Below, one piece after another: positions 7,835-16,003 of a stretch of 52,914 bases of DNA. The position numbers were made by a program, and so were the translations under genes. The notes beneath the pieces were generated by a model. It did no database searches. It was not told the origin of the DNA and saw nothing but the letters and a program-made list of their open reading frames with translations. How positions within the stretch are numbered: the first letter of the stretch is position 1; every line of letters begins with the position of its first letter. The DNA comes from Neobacillus rhizosphaerae (lineage in GTDB: Bacteria; Bacillota; Bacilli; Bacillales; Cytobacillaceae): the NCBI RefSeq assembly GCF_937468385.1, contig NZ_CALBWS010000039.1, positions 1-52,914 on the forward strand, in the 5' to 3' direction.

Positions 7835-8119
7835 TTATTTAGCTAATTCAATGTTGCTTTGGATCTCTTTTATTAACAGTTCTGCACCTTCACGGCTTAA
7901 AATTAATTTGCCGCCAGCAAGAGCCATGTTATCATCAGATACTTCACCTGTAACTTGGCAAGTCATATTTGGCTTGTATTTTTTTAAGATAATGCGTTCA
8001 TCATCCACGTAAATTTCAAGTGCATCCTTTTCAGCAATTCCTAGTGTACGTCTTAATTCAATCGGAATAACCACACGACCTAATTCATCAACTTTACGAA
8101 CAATACCTGTAGATTTCAT
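7835..8119 (-). CDS. abrB: Transition-state regulator AbrB
   Basis: Global DNA-binding repressor of stationary-phase genes, tetrameric, with a swapped-hairpin N-terminal domain. 94 residues from the ATG at 8119; GAGGAG lies about 12 bases upstream on the minus strand. The N-terminus MKSTGIVRKVDELGRVVIP and LRRTLGI are the family signature, and the multimerisation half has CQVTGEVSDDN. It is the only gene on the minus strand, as in B. subtilis. Its promoter and two Spo0A boxes are listed separately. spoVT at 28013 is a paralogue of the N-terminal domain. Confidence 0.98.
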   Translation of the reverse strand: MKSTGIVRKVDELGRVVIPIELRRTLGIAEKDALEIYVDDERIILKKYKPNMTCQVTGEVSDDNMALAGGKLILSREGAELLIKEIQSNIELAK

Positions 8120-8169
8120 TCTATTCCTATCTCCTCTCACAAATGCAAAGATTATTTATCTATTTTTTA

Positions 8170-8186
8170 TTCGTCATTATTCGACA
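8170..8186 (-). promoter_or_regulatory. Tandem Spo0A boxes repressing abrB
   Basis: On the minus strand TGTCGAA (8186-8180) and TGACGAA (8176-8170) are spaced ten bases apart, one helical turn, and both fit the 0A-box consensus TGnCGAA. They fall at about +10 to +26 from the predicted start, where phosphorylated Spo0A represses abrB in B. subtilis. Confidence 0.9.
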
Positions 8187-8202
8187 AATTTTTCATAGCT
8201 TT

Positions 8203-8231
8203 ATAATACAAGAAATTCCCATATCCGTCAA
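8203..8231 (-). promoter_or_regulatory. Sigma-A promoter of abrB
   Basis: On the minus strand TTGACG (8231-8226), 17 bases, TATTAT (8208-8203). The expected start near 8196 leaves a leader of about 75 bases containing the Spo0A boxes. Confidence 0.88.
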
Positions 8232-8372
8232 TTATTTTATATTAAAAAATACAAAAAATTTTTTGCCAGCAACCAACTACTGATTTAACAAAGATTACCA
8301 AAAAATCCCTACAATTAAAACGAATTATTAGTAGTATCTGGATGGCGAAAATTTACTTTTTTAAAAAGAATA

Positions 8373-8389
8373 TTCGACAAAATTCTACA
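8373..8389 (-). promoter_or_regulatory. Second candidate pair of Spo0A boxes in the abrB-metS gap
   Basis: On the minus strand TGTAGAA (8389-8383) and TGTCGAA (8379-8373) again sit ten bases apart. The second is a perfect 0A box and the first has one mismatch. They lie about 150 bases upstream of the abrB -35 and 100 bases upstream of the metS promoter. Confidence 0.5.
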
Positions 8390-8491
8390 ATTATAAAATC
8401 TTCACGTCCATAGGTTTCGGAAGCTACTATTTTTTTATGGGTGTATTAGGAAATAATTTTTAAAAACTGGAATTCGATGAGTAATGGTTTC

Positions 8492-8520
8492 TTGCACAAA
8501 AGTTCATTTTTCGGTATATT
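8492..8520 (+). promoter_or_regulatory. Sigma-A promoter of metS
   Basis: TTGCAC (8492-8497), 17 bases, TATATT (8515-8520). No T-box sequence (AGGGTGGNACCGCG) or S-box core is seen in the leader. A GGCAAT / ATTGCC hairpin lies just before the AAGGAGG site of metS. Confidence 0.7.
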
Positions 8521-8600
8521 TTGATGATAGAAGCGGGAAAAAGAGGCAATAATGGTTAAATGGGGATTTGTAAATTGCCTATTATTAAGGAGGGATACAA

Positions 8601-10571
8601 ATGGAGGAAAAATTAAAGACTTTTTATCTTACCACACCAATATACTATCCAAGCGGTAATTTACATATTGGACATGCATATACGACAGTAGCCGGTGATG
8701 CAATGGCGCGTTATAAGCGGATGCGCGGCTATGATGTAATGTATTTAACGGGTACGGATGAGCATGGGCAAAAAATTCAGCGTAAAGCGGAGGAAGCGGG
8801 GATTACACCGCAGCAATACGTTGATGAAATTGTTGATGGAATCAAAGAACTCTGGAAAAAGCTTGATATTTCCTATGATGATTTTATCCGGACAACCGAG
8901 GAAAGGCACAAACAGACAGTCGAAAAGATTTTTGCTAGACTACTTGACCAAGGGGATATTTATCTTGATCAATATGAGGGCTGGTATTGTACACCATGTG
9001 AAGCTTTTTACACTGATAGGCAGCTTTTGGATGGTAACTGTCCAGATTGTGGCCGCCCTGTTGAAAGGGTTAAAGAAGAATCCTACTTTTTTAGAATGAG
9101 CAAATATGTCGATCGTCTCTTAAAATACTACGAGGAAAATCCTGAGTTTATCCAGCCGGAATCTCGAAAAAATGAAATGATTAATAACTTTATTAAACCA
9201 GGTCTTGAGGACTTAGCGGTTTCAAGGACAACCTTTGACTGGGGCATCAAGGTTCCGCGGGATCCGAAGCATGTCATTTATGTTTGGATTGATGCTTTGT
9301 CCAACTACATTACAGCCCTTGGTTATGGAACTGAAAATGACTCCAAGTATTTGAATTATTGGCCGGCAAATGTTCATCTTGTCGGGAAAGAAATTGTCCG
9401 TTTCCATACGATTTATTGGCCGATTATGTTAATGGCTCTTGATGTACCACTTCCAAAGAAAGTGTTTGCCCATGGTTGGCTGTTGATGAAGGACGGGAAA
9501 ATGTCCAAATCAAAAGGAAATGTGGTCGACCCGGTTACACTAATAGACCGCTACGGCCTTGATGCACTAAGGTATTATTTATTGAGAGAAGTACCTTTTG
9601 GTTCCGACGGTGTGTTTACACCTGAAGGATTCGTTGAAAGAATTAACTTTGACTTGGCAAATGATCTTGGAAATCTGCTTAATCGAACAGTCGCCATGAT
9701 TGAAAAGTATTTTAACGGTGTCATTCCTGATTATTCTGGTTCCGTTAGCGAATTTGACGATTCATTACTTCAGGTAAATCGTGACATGGTAACTAAATAT
9801 GAGGAAGCAATGGAAAAAATGGAGTTTTCAGTTGCGTTAACTTCCATTTGGCAGTTAGTCAGCCGTACAAATAAATATATTGATGAGACACAACCATGGA
9901 CGTTAGCAAAGGATGAGGGACGTAAAGAGGAGCTTGCTAGTGTAATGGTTCATTTGGCAGAATCATTACGGAGAATCGCTATTCTTCTCCAGCCGTTTTT
10001 AACTCGCACACCTAATGGAATTTTTACCCAATTGGGCATTCTGGATGAAACGCTTAAGGCATGGGACAGCCTTGAAAACTTTGGCGTCATTCCAAGCAAC
10101 ACAAAGGTTGCAAAGGACGCACCACTTTTCCCAAGACTTGAAATTGCTGATGAAGTAGCCTTCATTAAAACAAAGATGCAAGGCGGTGAGGCCTTGGCCA
10201 CGACGCCAGCAGTAGAAGAGCAGAAAGAGGAAAAGCCTGAAGCAATCGATGAAATTAGCATTGATGAGTTCATGAAAATTGATTTACGTGTCGCCGAAGT
10301 TATTCAAGCAGAGCCGATTAAGAAAGCAGATAAGCTTCTCAAGCTTCAGCTTGATCTTGGTTATGAAAAGCGTCAAGTCGTTTCCGGGATTGCCCAGTAC
10401 TATAAGCCGGAAGAATTAGTGGGCCGTAAAGTAATTTGTATTACGAACTTAAAACCAGTAAAGCTTCGCGGTGAATTGTCGCAGGGAATGATCTTGGCTG
10501 GTTCAAAAGAAGGCCAGCTCTCCCTTGCAACGGTTGATCAAACATTACCAAATGGCTCAAAGGTTAAATAA
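8601..10571 (+). CDS. metS: Methionyl-tRNA synthetase
   Basis: Charges initiator and elongator tRNA(Met). 656 residues with a C-terminal extension. The HIGH motif is H22-IGH25 in SGNLHIGHAYTT, KMSKS is at 300-304, and a zinc knuckle has CTPC ... CPDC near residues 127-150. The last ~105 residues (IDEFMKIDLRVAEV onward) form an EMAPII-like tRNA-binding domain used for dimerisation. AAGGAGG lies upstream of ATG 8601. It is monocistronic, with its own promoter and a terminator at 10594. Confidence 0.98.
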   Translation: MEEKLKTFYLTTPIYYPSGNLHIGHAYTTVAGDAMARYKRMRGYDVMYLTGTDEHGQKIQRKAEEAGITPQQYVDEIVDGIKELWKKLDISYDDFIRTTEERHKQTVEKIFARLLDQGDIYLDQYEGWYCTPCEAFYTDRQLLDGNCPDCGRPVERVKEESYFFRMSKYVDRLLKYYEENPEFIQPESRKNEMINNFIKPGLEDLAVSRTTFDWGIKVPRDPKHVIYVWIDALSNYITALGYGTENDSKYLNYWPANVHLVGKEIVRFHTIYWPIMLMALDVPLPKKVFAHGWLLMKDGKMSKSKGNVVDPVTLIDRYGLDALRYYLLREVPFGSDGVFTPEGFVERINFDLANDLGNLLNRTVAMIEKYFNGVIPDYSGSVSEFDDSLLQVNRDMVTKYEEAMEKMEFSVALTSIWQLVSRTNKYIDETQPWTLAKDEGRKEELASVMVHLAESLRRIAILLQPFLTRTPNGIFTQLGILDETLKAWDSLENFGVIPSNTKVAKDAPLFPRLEIADEVAFIKTKMQGGEALATTPAVEEQKEEKPEAIDEISIDEFMKIDLRVAEVIQAEPIKKADKLLKLQLDLGYEKRQVVSGIAQYYKPEELVGRKVICITNLKPVKLRGELSQGMILAGSKEGQLSLATVDQTLPNGSKVK

Positions 10572-10593
10572 GTCTTTCTACAGCTTTCATTAC

Positions 10594-10632
10594 AAGCTCC
10601 ATCGCCCGGATCAAGGTGCTGGAGCTTTTCTT
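10594..10632 (+). terminator. Terminator of metS
   Basis: AAGCTCCA (10594-10601) pairs with TGGAGCTT (10620-10627); an inner GC-rich loop and TTTTCTTTT follow. Confidence 0.85.
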
Positions 10633-10640
10633 TTAAAAAT

Positions 10641-10656
10641 TGTTTCACGTGTAACA
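10641..10656. promoter_or_regulatory. parS-like ParB (Spo0J) binding site
   Basis: TGTTTCACGTGTAACA matches the Bacillus parS consensus TGTTNCACGTGAAACA at all fixed positions but one (T for A at position 12). It sits in a perfect 9-bp inverted repeat (10636-10644 with 10653-10661). parS sites cluster near the origin, and a B. subtilis site is reported near 4 degrees, in the metS region. The site is intergenic, between the metS terminator and tatD. Confidence 0.8.
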
Positions 10657-10790
10657 ATTTTCGCTATTTTTCTTTTATTTGCCTACTAATTGCAAGGTTT
10701 TGCTGAAAAATAGAATGATCATTTTAAGTGAAAAATTGTTAGCGGAATTTGCGCTATCATGATGAAAAAAATGAAATTAGGAGCTAAATT

Positions 10791-11561
10791 ATGTTATTTG
10801 ACACACATGTCCATTTAAATGATGAACAATATAACGAAGATTTACAAGAAGTCATTTCCAGAGCTCAAAAGGAGGGCGTCACGAATATGGTCGTTGTCGG
10901 CTTCGATCATCCGACGATTCAACGGGCAATGGAACTAGCCGAAAGCTATGACTTTATTTATGCCTGTGTGGGCTGGCATCCAGTTGATGCGATTGACATG
11001 ACAGATGAGGACCTGTTATGGATTGAGGAATTATCAGCCCACCCTAAGGTAGTAGCCATAGGTGAAATGGGTTTGGATTATCACTGGGATAAGTCTCCAA
11101 AGGAAATCCAAAAGAAGGTATTTCGTAAGCAAATCCAGCTGGCCAAAAAAGTGAAGCTGCCAATCGTCATACACAATCGTGAGGCGACAGCAGATATCGT
11201 GGAAATATTAAAGGAAGAAGGGGCAGAGGAAGTAGGGGGAATTATGCACTGCTTTAGCGGTAGCCCTGAAGTGGCAAAGGAATGCGTAAATATGAACTTT
11301 TATATTTCCCTTGGCGGCCCAGTAACCTTTAAAAATGCTAAAAAACCGAAAGAGGTAGCTGCTGAAATTCCATTAGATAAACTATTGATTGAAACGGATT
11401 GCCCTTATTTAGCACCGCATCCATATCGCGGAAAACGGAATGAGCCCGGTTATGTAAAGCTGGTTGCGGAAGAAATTGCTGAAATAAAAGGGTTGACATT
11501 TGAAGAGGTAGCGGAAGTAACGACACGAAATGCTAAAAAAGTATTCGCCATAAAATGCTAA
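10791..11561 (+). CDS. yabD: TatD-family metal-dependent hydrolase YabD
   Basis: A TIM-barrel amidohydrolase-superfamily nuclease (3'-5' exonuclease or deoxyribonuclease activity is known for TatD proteins). 256 residues, close to B. subtilis YabD. Metal ligands are H6 and H8 (FDTHVHL), E in GEMGLDYHW, H in VIHNRE, H in IMHCFSG and D in IETDCPYLAPHP. AGGAG lies upstream of ATG 10791. It is followed by a 230-base gap with no recognised gene. Confidence 0.94.
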   Translation: MLFDTHVHLNDEQYNEDLQEVISRAQKEGVTNMVVVGFDHPTIQRAMELAESYDFIYACVGWHPVDAIDMTDEDLLWIEELSAHPKVVAIGEMGLDYHWDKSPKEIQKKVFRKQIQLAKKVKLPIVIHNREATADIVEILKEEGAEEVGGIMHCFSGSPEVAKECVNMNFYISLGGPVTFKNAKKPKEVAAEIPLDKLLIETDCPYLAPHPYRGKRNEPGYVKLVAEEIAEIKGLTFEEVAEVTTRNAKKVFAIKC

Positions 11562-11794
11562 AAGAAATTGTCGAAGAGGAGGGAAGCTTGTCTTAATTTT
11601 TTATGAAAACAAAAAGTTCTACATGTCTCCTTTTCAACATAGGATAACCGTGTCGAGAAGTTTTTCTTTGCAAATTTACCAGTTATGTGCATAATTAGAA
11701 ATACCTTCACAGGAAATGCAAGGAATGACAGCCGGCAGCATGGTACTAATATTCTCTCCGAGAAAAGGAGGCGTTTTTCATCGTATTCAAAAAC

Positions 11795-12976
11795 ATGAAA
11801 AACCTGTTTTCTAAGTCTTTGAGTGGGAGGAATTTGATCATTGTTTTTGCTAGTTTCGTTGTTTTGCTAACAATTCTGGGAGTTCTTTTTTTTGAAGGCT
11901 CGAAGAATACGGTGGCAATTACACTTAATGACGAGCATATGGTCGTAAAAACGCATGCAGATACCATTAAAGAAATATTGGATGAACTGGATGTATCCCC
12001 CCGCTCACAAGACTACTTGTCTCCAAAGGCAAATACGAAGGTGGAGGACCACCTTAAAGTCGTTTGGAAGCAAGCAAACAAGGTTCACATTGTCAAAGAC
12101 AACGAGAAGAAAACGATTTGGACTACAGCCGGTACTGTGGCTGAGCTCCTGACAGAGCAGAAAATTGTCTTGAAGGAACAGGATCAGATTTCAGCTAGAC
12201 CGCAAACGGCAATTAAAAACAAGATGAATATAGATATAAAAATTGCCTTTCCTCTTACGTTTGTGGACGGCGGTAAAGAGCAGCAAGTTTGGGCTACTTC
12301 GGCTACGGTCGCTGACTTTTTAACACAACAGGGCACAAAGTTAAATGAACTAGACCGAGTTGAACCGTAATTAACAGAAACAATAGCGGAGAATGGTGTT
12401 ATTAACATCATTCGAGTAGAAAAAGTCACCGATGTAGTGGAAGAACCTGTTCAATTTGCCGTGGTAACAAAAAAGGATAAAAGCTTAGAAAGAGGCAAGG
12501 AAAAAATCATTACCATGGGTAAACATGGGCGCGTATCTAAACAGTACGAGGTCCTGCTTGAAAATGGTAAAGAAGTATCAAGAAAATTAATTAGTGAGCA
12601 GAATATTACCGAGAAACAGGATAAGGTTGTGGCTGTCGGAACGAAGGATTTGACCGTGCAGGTATCTCGTGGTGCTGCGGAAACGGGAACAGAATTTTAC
12701 GTGACTGCAACCGCCTATACTGCATACTGCAATGGTTGTTCAGGAAGAACGGCAACCGGACTTAACCTCAAGTCTAACCCGAACATGAAAGTAATTGCTG
12801 TTGACCCAAGAGTCATTCCGCTTGGTACAAAGGTGTATGTGGATGGCTATGGCTATGCTATAGCAGCTGACACTGGCGGAGCGATCAAAGGGTATATCAT
12901 TGATTTATTCATGCCGTCCAAAACGGATGCTTATCGCTGGGGCCGTAAAAAGGTGAAAATAAAAATTTTACAGTAA
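11795..12976 (+). pseudogene. yabE: yabE, resuscitation-factor-like cell-wall protein, broken by an in-frame stop
   Basis: The YabE family has an N-terminal membrane anchor (about residues 12-34), DUF348 repeats, a G5 domain and a C-terminal 3D domain thought to cut peptidoglycan. Here one reading frame runs from 11795 to 12976 but TAA at 12368-12370 interrupts the third DUF348 unit; LTETIAENGVINIIRVEKV continues in frame directly after it. The 3D domain is intact beyond it, including VDPRVIPLGTKV and DTGGAIKGYIIDLF. The start is also doubtful: the strong AAAAGGAGG site (11763-11771) is 23 bases from ATG 11795 but 8 bases from ATC 11780, one base from ATG. A GTG at 12437 could begin a fragment but lacks a membrane anchor or signal peptide. 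Confidence 0.85.
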
Positions 12977-13000
12977 GCTAGATTACTAACCCAATTTTTA

Positions 13001-13150
13001 TCATTGAACTTTGAGATTTGCCCAGGTCCGGCGCACAGGCGACCTCAGGCTTTTCCGACAATAAGTCAACATCTGAAAAGCTTGCGCTCCCATACTCATT
13101 CGAAGCACTCCAGTCCATACGCCGCGTAAAGGAAGCTTGCTTTTTTCTTA
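13001..13150 (+). repeat. Family A intergenic repeat, long form (copy A2)
   Basis: Begins with a diverged left end (TTGAACTTTGAGATTTGCCCAGG). It contains CCGACAATAAGTCAACATC and CTCCAGTCCATACGCCGC, and ends AGGAAGCTTGCTTTTTTCTTA. It fills the first part of the 383-base gap between yabE and rnmV; the rest is AT-rich and presumably holds the rnmV promoter, which I could not place. Confidence 0.8.
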
Positions 13151-13359
13151 ATGCAGAGGATTATCCTCTGCATTTTGCTTTTTCCGTAGATTTCTATATA
13201 CTAACAACGGGTACATACTTCAATTTTGCTGAATTTATTTTTACTTAATTGTATGAATGCTTACGATAATATAGACGAGGGACATTACAAAAATGTTTCA
13301 AATATTTTTCAAATAATTTTCATTATTTATTATTTTTATTACGGAGGATTCCACTTCAT

Positions 13360-13920
13360 ATGAAAATCAAGGAAATAATTGTCGTTGAGGGTAAAGATGA
13401 TACAACAGCGATAAAAAGGTCTGTTGATGCTGATACTATTGAAACAAACGGGTCTGCTGTGAATGATGCAACCATTGAGAAAGTAAGAAGGGCTCAGGAA
13501 ATACGTGGTGTGATCATTTTTACAGACCCTGATTTTCCTGGTGAAAAAATCAGAAAGACGATTGCTAATCGTGTTCCTGGGTGTAAGCATGCCTTTATAC
13601 CAAAAGAAGAAGCGATTGCTAAAGGCGGCAGAGGTCTGGGTGTTGAACATGCCAGCCCTGAAGCGATTCGAGCCGCCCTGAAGGATGCTCAGCTGATGCA
13701 TGAGTCGATAATAGAAGAAATCACGCAGGAAGATTTAATTACGGCTGGCCTGATCGGTGGCGAGGGTGCAAAAGAGCGAAGAATCATGCTTGGCAATCTG
13801 TTGAAAATTGGCTATACAAATGGTAAACAACTGCATAAGCGGCTAATGATGTTTCAAATAAGTAAACAAGAATTTGCAGAGGCACTTTCTGTTGTCATTC
13901 GGGAGGAACTAAATGAATAA
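13360..13920 (+). CDS. rnmV: Ribonuclease M5
   Basis: Matures 5S rRNA from its precursor by double-strand cleavage. 186 residues. A Toprim domain fills the N-terminal half: catalytic E10 in VVEGKDD, then TDPDFPGEKIR, and the family block GRGLGVEHASPEAI. Its substrate gene lies at the very start of this window. Start ATG 13360 has GGAGG upstream. It overlaps ksgA by 8 bases, so two rRNA-processing enzymes are made together. Confidence 0.97.
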   Translation: MKIKEIIVVEGKDDTTAIKRSVDADTIETNGSAVNDATIEKVRRAQEIRGVIIFTDPDFPGEKIRKTIANRVPGCKHAFIPKEEAIAKGGRGLGVEHASPEAIRAALKDAQLMHESIIEEITQEDLITAGLIGGEGAKERRIMLGNLLKIGYTNGKQLHKRLMMFQISKQEFAEALSVVIREELNE

Positions 13921-14791
13921 AGATATCGCAACCCCTGTGAGAACAAGGGCTATTTTAGAGAAATACGGTTTTTCTTTTAAGAAAAGCCTTGGTCAAAATT
14001 TTTTAATTGATACAAATATTTTAAAAAAAATTGTCAGCTTTGCTAATTTGAATGAGAATTCCGGTGCCATTGAAATTGGACCTGGAATTGGTGCCCTCAC
14101 TGAACAGCTTGCCCGTATGAGTAAAAAGGTAGTTGCCTTTGAGATTGATCAAAGATTATTGCCAATTTTGAAGGATACGCTTTCACCGTATTCAAACGTA
14201 ACTATTATTCATAAAGACGTGTTAGAGGCGAACGTCCAAGAAGTGATGGATGAGGAACTTAAAGGGATCGAGGATGTCATGGTAGTAGCGAATTTACCCT
14301 ATTACGTGACAACCCCTATCATTATGAAACTGTTAGAGGAACGGCTACCCATTCGCGGCATCGTTTGTATGCTCCAAAAAGAGGTGGCTGACCGCATTTC
14401 AGCAAGGCCTGGTACGAAGGACTATGGCTCACTTTCCATTGCTGTTCAATATTACACAGAAGCGGAGACGGTTATGATTGTCCCGAAAACGGTGTTTGTC
14501 CCGCAGCCAAATGTCGATTCTGCTGTTATTAGATTGACAAGACGCGAGCATCCAGCTGTAACTGTAAAGGATGAGGGATTCTTCTTTCAAGTCACTAAAG
14601 CATGTTTTGCGCAAAGAAGAAAAACACTTCTTAATAATTTAACTAGCCAACTTCCTGATGGGAAACAGAAGAAGGAAGAGATTCTCACGGCCTTAAGCCA
14701 AAGTGGGATTGACCCTTCAAGAAGAGGAGAAACCCTGTCCTTAGAAGAATTTGGCCGGTTAGCCGATGAATTATATCCCCACTTCCATTAA
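13913..14791 (+). CDS. ksgA: 16S rRNA (adenine1518/1519-N6)-dimethyltransferase
   Basis: Dimethylates two adjacent adenosines in the 3' hairpin of 16S rRNA during small-subunit assembly (RsmA/KsgA). 292 residues. Motifs: KKSLGQNFLID at the N-terminus, SAM loop EIGPGIGALTEQL, and catalytic NLPYYVTTPI. It starts inside the end of rnmV with GGAGG just upstream of ATG 13913. A terminator overlaps its stop codon. Confidence 0.98.
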   Translation: MNKDIATPVRTRAILEKYGFSFKKSLGQNFLIDTNILKKIVSFANLNENSGAIEIGPGIGALTEQLARMSKKVVAFEIDQRLLPILKDTLSPYSNVTIIHKDVLEANVQEVMDEELKGIEDVMVVANLPYYVTTPIIMKLLEERLPIRGIVCMLQKEVADRISARPGTKDYGSLSIAVQYYTEAETVMIVPKTVFVPQPNVDSAVIRLTRREHPAVTVKDEGFFFQVTKACFAQRRKTLLNNLTSQLPDGKQKKEEILTALSQSGIDPSRRGETLSLEEFGRLADELYPHFH

Positions 14792-14817
14792 GGCCTTTTT
14801 GTAAAGGTCTTTTTTCT
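14790..14817 (+). terminator. Terminator of rnmV-ksgA
   Basis: AAGGCCTTT pairs with AAAGGTCTT, one G-U pair, then a T run. The stem begins within the ksgA stop codon. Confidence 0.85.
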
Positions 14818-14831
14818 TACCTTCTTTTCTC

Positions 14832-14859
14832 ACACAGACAAAGCCTCTCGCATAGCCTA
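14832..14859 (+). promoter_or_regulatory. Candidate sigma-K promoter of yabG
   Basis: ACAC (14832-14835), 15 bases, CATAGCCTA (14851-14859) fits the late mother-cell pattern mACm-N14-16-CATAnnnTA. yabG is sigma-K-dependent in B. subtilis. The -10 also lies in a CTCT...AGAG inverted repeat, so the match could be partly coincidental. Confidence 0.5.
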
Positions 14860-14904
14860 TGAGAGAACCTTTAACTGAAAGGCCTTTATGCTGGTCTTAC
14901 TGGA

Positions 14905-15798
14905 GTGACGGCAGTGGATATAAAAGTAAACGATATTGTCGGAAGAACATCATATAACTGTGATATTCTATTTCGCGTCATCGATATTCGAATAATAAAC
15001 GACCAGAAATTTGCAATTCTATATGGAGAGGATTTCCGCCTTGTCGCGGATGCACCTTATTCTGATTTGGTTGTGATCGCCCAAAATGAACGAGTAAAGC
15101 TGAGGCAAGAATACAGAACACTTGAAGAACAGTCATTAAGACTTTTTACACAGGATGTTGATTTATTAAAATCCAGGCAGGAGTATGAAGCCACCGGAGG
15201 ATATGTAAAACCAAGCAATTATTTCCAAATACCAGGGAAGGTCCTTCATTTAGATGGGGATCCAGCTTATTTGAAAAAATGCATGACGTTATATGAAAAA
15301 ATTGGCATCCCCGTATTGGGCATCCACTGTAATGAAAAGGAAATGCCTAATAAGATAGGAGAAATGATTAATCACTATCGGCCGGATATTCTTGTTATCA
15401 CCGGACATGATGCCTATTCAAAGGCGAAAGGGAAGATGACAGATATAAACGCCTATCGCCATTCGAAACATTTCGTTCAAACCGTCAGGGAGGCAAGGAG
15501 AAAAATTCCTCATTTAGATCAACTGGTTATCTTTGCAGGAGCCTGCCAATCGCACTTTGAATCCCTCATTCATGCAGGAGCAAACTTTGCCAGTTCCCCA
15601 TCACGGATTAATATTCATGCCCTCGACCCAGTCTATATTGTGGCAAAAATCAGCTTTACCCCGTTTATGGAGAGAATTAACGTTTGGGATGTGTTACGGA
15701 ATACCCTAACAGGAGATAAAGGGCTAGGGGGGATTGAAACAAAAGGTGTGTTACGAACTGGCATGCCTTATCGGCCAATCCAGGAACATGAAGAATAA
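14905..15798 (+). CDS. yabG: Spore coat protease YabG
   Basis: A cysteine-type protease that trims spore coat proteins (SpoIVA, SafA and others) late in sporulation, in the mother cell. 297 residues from GTG 14905; GTG 14914 is an alternative start. Conserved blocks are GKVLHLDGD, DILVITGHDAYS, AYRHSKHFV, IFAGACQSHFESL and ARASPSR-like ANFASSPSRINIHALDP. The GACQSH and GHDAY segments are the likely active-site region. It is flanked by terminators and so stands alone. Confidence 0.94.
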   Translation: MTAVDIKVNDIVGRTSYNCDILFRVIDIRIINDQKFAILYGEDFRLVADAPYSDLVVIAQNERVKLRQEYRTLEEQSLRLFTQDVDLLKSRQEYEATGGYVKPSNYFQIPGKVLHLDGDPAYLKKCMTLYEKIGIPVLGIHCNEKEMPNKIGEMINHYRPDILVITGHDAYSKAKGKMTDINAYRHSKHFVQTVREARRKIPHLDQLVIFAGACQSHFESLIHAGANFASSPSRINIHALDPVYIVAKISFTPFMERINVWDVLRNTLTGDKGLGGIETKGVLRTGMPYRPIQEHEE

Positions 15799-15827
15799 GC
15801 CTTTAGTAAAAAAGGGCTTATTTTTTA
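15794..15827 (+). terminator. Terminator of yabG
   Basis: AATAAGCCTTT pairs with AAAGGGCTTATT across an A-rich loop, then a T run; it overlaps the yabG stop. Confidence 0.85.
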
Positions 15828-15911
15828 TTTTTTGGTGGGATACATATTCCCCTTCCAATATGGTAACGCTAGAAATGTTGAAATTTGGATGAAAAAGTAG
15901 AATAAAAAATA

Positions 15912-15941
15912 TTGACAATCTTTTTGTCGGACTGATATAAT
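15912..15941 (+). promoter_or_regulatory. veg promoter 1 (sigma-A)
   Basis: TTGACA (15912-15917), 18 bases, TATAAT (15936-15941). Both hexamers are perfect and TGA precedes the -10 as an extended element. Confidence 0.85.
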
Positions 15942-15953
15942 TTATGTTTTTGT

Positions 15954-15982
15954 TTGACAAAACTATGTCAGCGTGTTATACT
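15954..15982 (+). promoter_or_regulatory. veg promoter 2 (sigma-A)
   Basis: TTGACA (15954-15959), 17 bases, TATACT (15977-15982). Together with promoter 1 this gives tandem strong promoters, as known for veg in B. subtilis. Confidence 0.85.
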
Positions 15983-16003
15983 TTACATAGTGAGGTGGAC
16001 CGA

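Noticed and set aside
7806..8012. Plus-strand open frame opposite abrB
   Set aside because: It is the antisense of abrB, whose protein is a clear family member with promoter and ribosome-binding site.
8140..8600. T-box or SAM riboswitch upstream of metS
   Set aside because: I looked for the T-box antiterminator sequence and the S-box core and found neither.
13018..13248. 76-codon open frame after yabE
   Set aside because: It is read through repeat A2 and AT-rich DNA; the product resembles no family and has no start signal.
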